The position numbers were made by a program, and so were the translations under genes. 6,604 bases of DNA, from positions 1-6,604 of the forward strand of contig JAFAHP010000727.1 in assembly GCA_019237175.1 (NCBI GenBank), read 5' to 3'. The DNA is from Alphaproteobacteria bacterium (GTDB taxonomy: Bacteria > Pseudomonadota > Alphaproteobacteria > ATCC43930 > CGMCC-115725). This document shows positions 5,723-6,604 of this stretch, in pieces; position 1 is the first letter of the stretch; each line of letters starts with the position of its first letter. The notes under the pieces were generated by a model. That model saw nothing but the letters and a program-made list of their open reading frames with translations, had not been told where the DNA came from and made no database searches.

Positions 5723-6487
5723 ATGCCGATCCCGAACCCGGACCCGGTGTCGATAACGGGGGCGCAAGTTCACAGCTCAGTCTGGTCGAAGCTGCACCCC
5801 CGGCGAACGCCGTCTGCTCGCGGTCTTTGTGCTGGTCGCTGCCGGCCGGTACGCCGGTGGTTCGCTCGCGTGCTTTGCTGGGGGGCCTTGGCGGGGCTGG
5901 TCGTTACCGCCGCGATCGGGGTTGGTTTTGCTGTCTTTGTCGTCCCGCCGCCACCGGAGACCGGCGCAGCCCAAGCGGATGCAATCGTCGTGTTGACTGG
6001 CGGCAGCCTCCGGCTGCGAAGCGGGATCGAGCTGATGCTCGACGGTCGCGGACGGATGCTCTTCGTCACAGGGGTCGAGCGGCGCGTCGATCTCGATGAT
6101 TTGGTGCATTTGGCGGGCGAGCAGTCACCGCGCTGGCTCGCTTGCTGCGTTGTCCTCGGCTACAAGGCGGAAAACACCTTGGGGAACGCGATCGAAACCA
6201 AAGATTGGATGCGGCAGCAGGGCTATCACAGCCTTCGCCTCGTCACCTCGTGGTATCACATGTCGCGCAGCCTGCTCGAATTCAAACGCGTGATGCCGGA
6301 TTTCGAGATCATTCCCCACCCGGTTTTGTTGCGTCCGGCAAAACCGCAAAACTGGCGGACATGGCGTGGCAATATGGCGATGCTCATCGGGGAATACGGC
6401 AAATACCTGGCGGCGCTATTCCTGCCTTTTGTCGACCGGCCGGCGCTGCGCGACCTGAACCCGATCGGCGCTGAGGCCGGTCGATGA
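5723..6487 (+). CDS. YdcF/DUF218-family membrane-anchored protein
   Basis: The product, 254 residues if started at ATG 5723, has one hydrophobic segment at about 51-74 after an Arg-rich stretch (26-49), predicting a single N-terminal anchor. The DUF218 domain follows: ADAIVVLTGGS (85-95), LRSGIELMLDGRG (98-110), LFVTGV (113-118), GYKAENTLGNAIET (146-159) and LVTSWYHMSRSLLEF (173-187). The family is related to SanA/ElyC, envelope proteins of poorly defined biochemistry, so no reaction is assigned. An in-frame TAG immediately precedes ATG 5723, so the protein cannot extend further, but this ATG lacks a good Shine-Dalgarno. In-frame GTG codons at 5747 and 5870 are alternatives; the last would give about 205 residues with the hydrophobic segment right at the N-terminus. 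It overlaps the PlsC-like gene by ATGA, and this YdcF-PlsC pairing is common in Alphaproteobacteria. Confidence 0.85.
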   Translation: MPIPNPDPVSITGAQVHSSVWSKLHPRRTPSARGLCAGRCRPVRRWFARVLCWGALAGLVVTAAIGVGFAVFVVPPPPETGAAQADAIVVLTGGSLRLRSGIELMLDGRGRMLFVTGVERRVDLDDLVHLAGEQSPRWLACCVVLGYKAENTLGNAIETKDWMRQQGYHSLRLVTSWYHMSRSLLEFKRVMPDFEIIPHPVLLRPAKPQNWRTWRGNMAMLIGEYGKYLAALFLPFVDRPALRDLNPIGAEAGR

Positions 6488-6604
6488 GCTGGGCAAAAGC
6501 AGCCCTATTCAACATCGCGTATTTCGCCTGGACCGCAATTCTGGGGGCGATCGGATTGCCGTTTCTGCTGGCGCCGCGGCGGACGACAATGCGGTTTGGC
6601 CGCT
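6484..6604 (+). CDS. plsC: Lysophospholipid (1-acylglycerol-3-phosphate) acyltransferase, PlsC-like, 3' end missing
   Basis: Only the first 40 codons are in the window, starting at an ATG that overlaps the upstream stop by four bases. The translation begins MSWAKAALFNIAYFAW, continues with a hydrophobic segment TAILGAIGLPFLLAP and then a basic RRTTMRFGR. This N-terminal membrane segment followed by P.R is typical of alphaproteobacterial PlsC proteins, which acylate lysophosphatidate at the inner membrane in phospholipid synthesis. The catalytic HX4D motif would lie beyond the window edge, so the call rests on the N-terminal pattern and on the YdcF neighbour. ATGA coupling suggests co-translation with the YdcF-family gene. 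Confidence 0.68.
   Translation, partial: MSWAKAALFNIAYFAWTAILGAIGLPFLLAPRRTTMRFGR

Noticed and set aside
1..6604. Mobile element, CRISPR, tRNA/rRNA or phage signals
   Set aside because: No transposase-like translation, terminal inverted repeats, regular spaced repeats or RNA-gene signature was seen. The large repeats are fully explained by the three receptor genes.

Overview
The window is GC-rich, and every real gene is on the + strand, tightly packed. It looks like chromosomal DNA of an alphaproteobacterium, perhaps Rhizobiales/Bradyrhizobiaceae-like or Rhodospirillales-like. The grounds are strong G/C at third codon positions, a high-affinity uptake (HAAT, Liv-type) ABC transporter locus with several substrate-binding proteins carrying twin-arginine signals, and a downstream YdcF-family/PlsC pair that is a familiar neighbourhood in that class. 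No 16S or other taxonomic marker is present, so the taxon is an inference.

Region 1 (1-1784) holds the two membrane subunits of a Liv-type ABC importer. A LivH-family permease, cut off at its 5' end by the window edge, overlaps a complete LivM-family permease by an ATGA stop/start junction. The two ATPase subunits (LivG, LivF) are not in the window and probably lie upstream or elsewhere.

Region 2 (1815-5660) is the notable part: three consecutive full-length periplasmic substrate-binding proteins of about 411 residues, arranged as a tandem gene triplication. Hand alignment of the 380-residue mature parts gives about 78% identity for copies 1 and 3, and about 67% for 1 versus 2 and for 2 versus 3. 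All three have an RR-containing, Tat-like signal peptide. Differences concentrate at segments that align by eye with the ligand-contact loops of E. coli LivJ, and a Glu used by LivJ to hold the amino-acid amino group appears to be missing in all three. The likely reading is one permease/ATPase core served by three receptors of related but non-identical specificity. The ligand cannot be read from sequence and need not be a branched-chain amino acid.

Region 3 (5661-6604) starts with a short GC-rich, palindrome-bearing gap. It is followed by a membrane-anchored DUF218/YdcF-family protein and, overlapping it by ATGA, the first 40 codons of a PlsC-like acyltransferase. This pair is envelope-related and functionally separate from the transporter. 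The point where the transporter cluster meets it looks like a gene-order junction.

No RNA genes, CRISPR, insertion sequences, phage genes or attachment sites were recognised. I do not see a wholly new system. The best leads are the receptor triplication, its mosaic pattern of similarity and its altered binding pocket.
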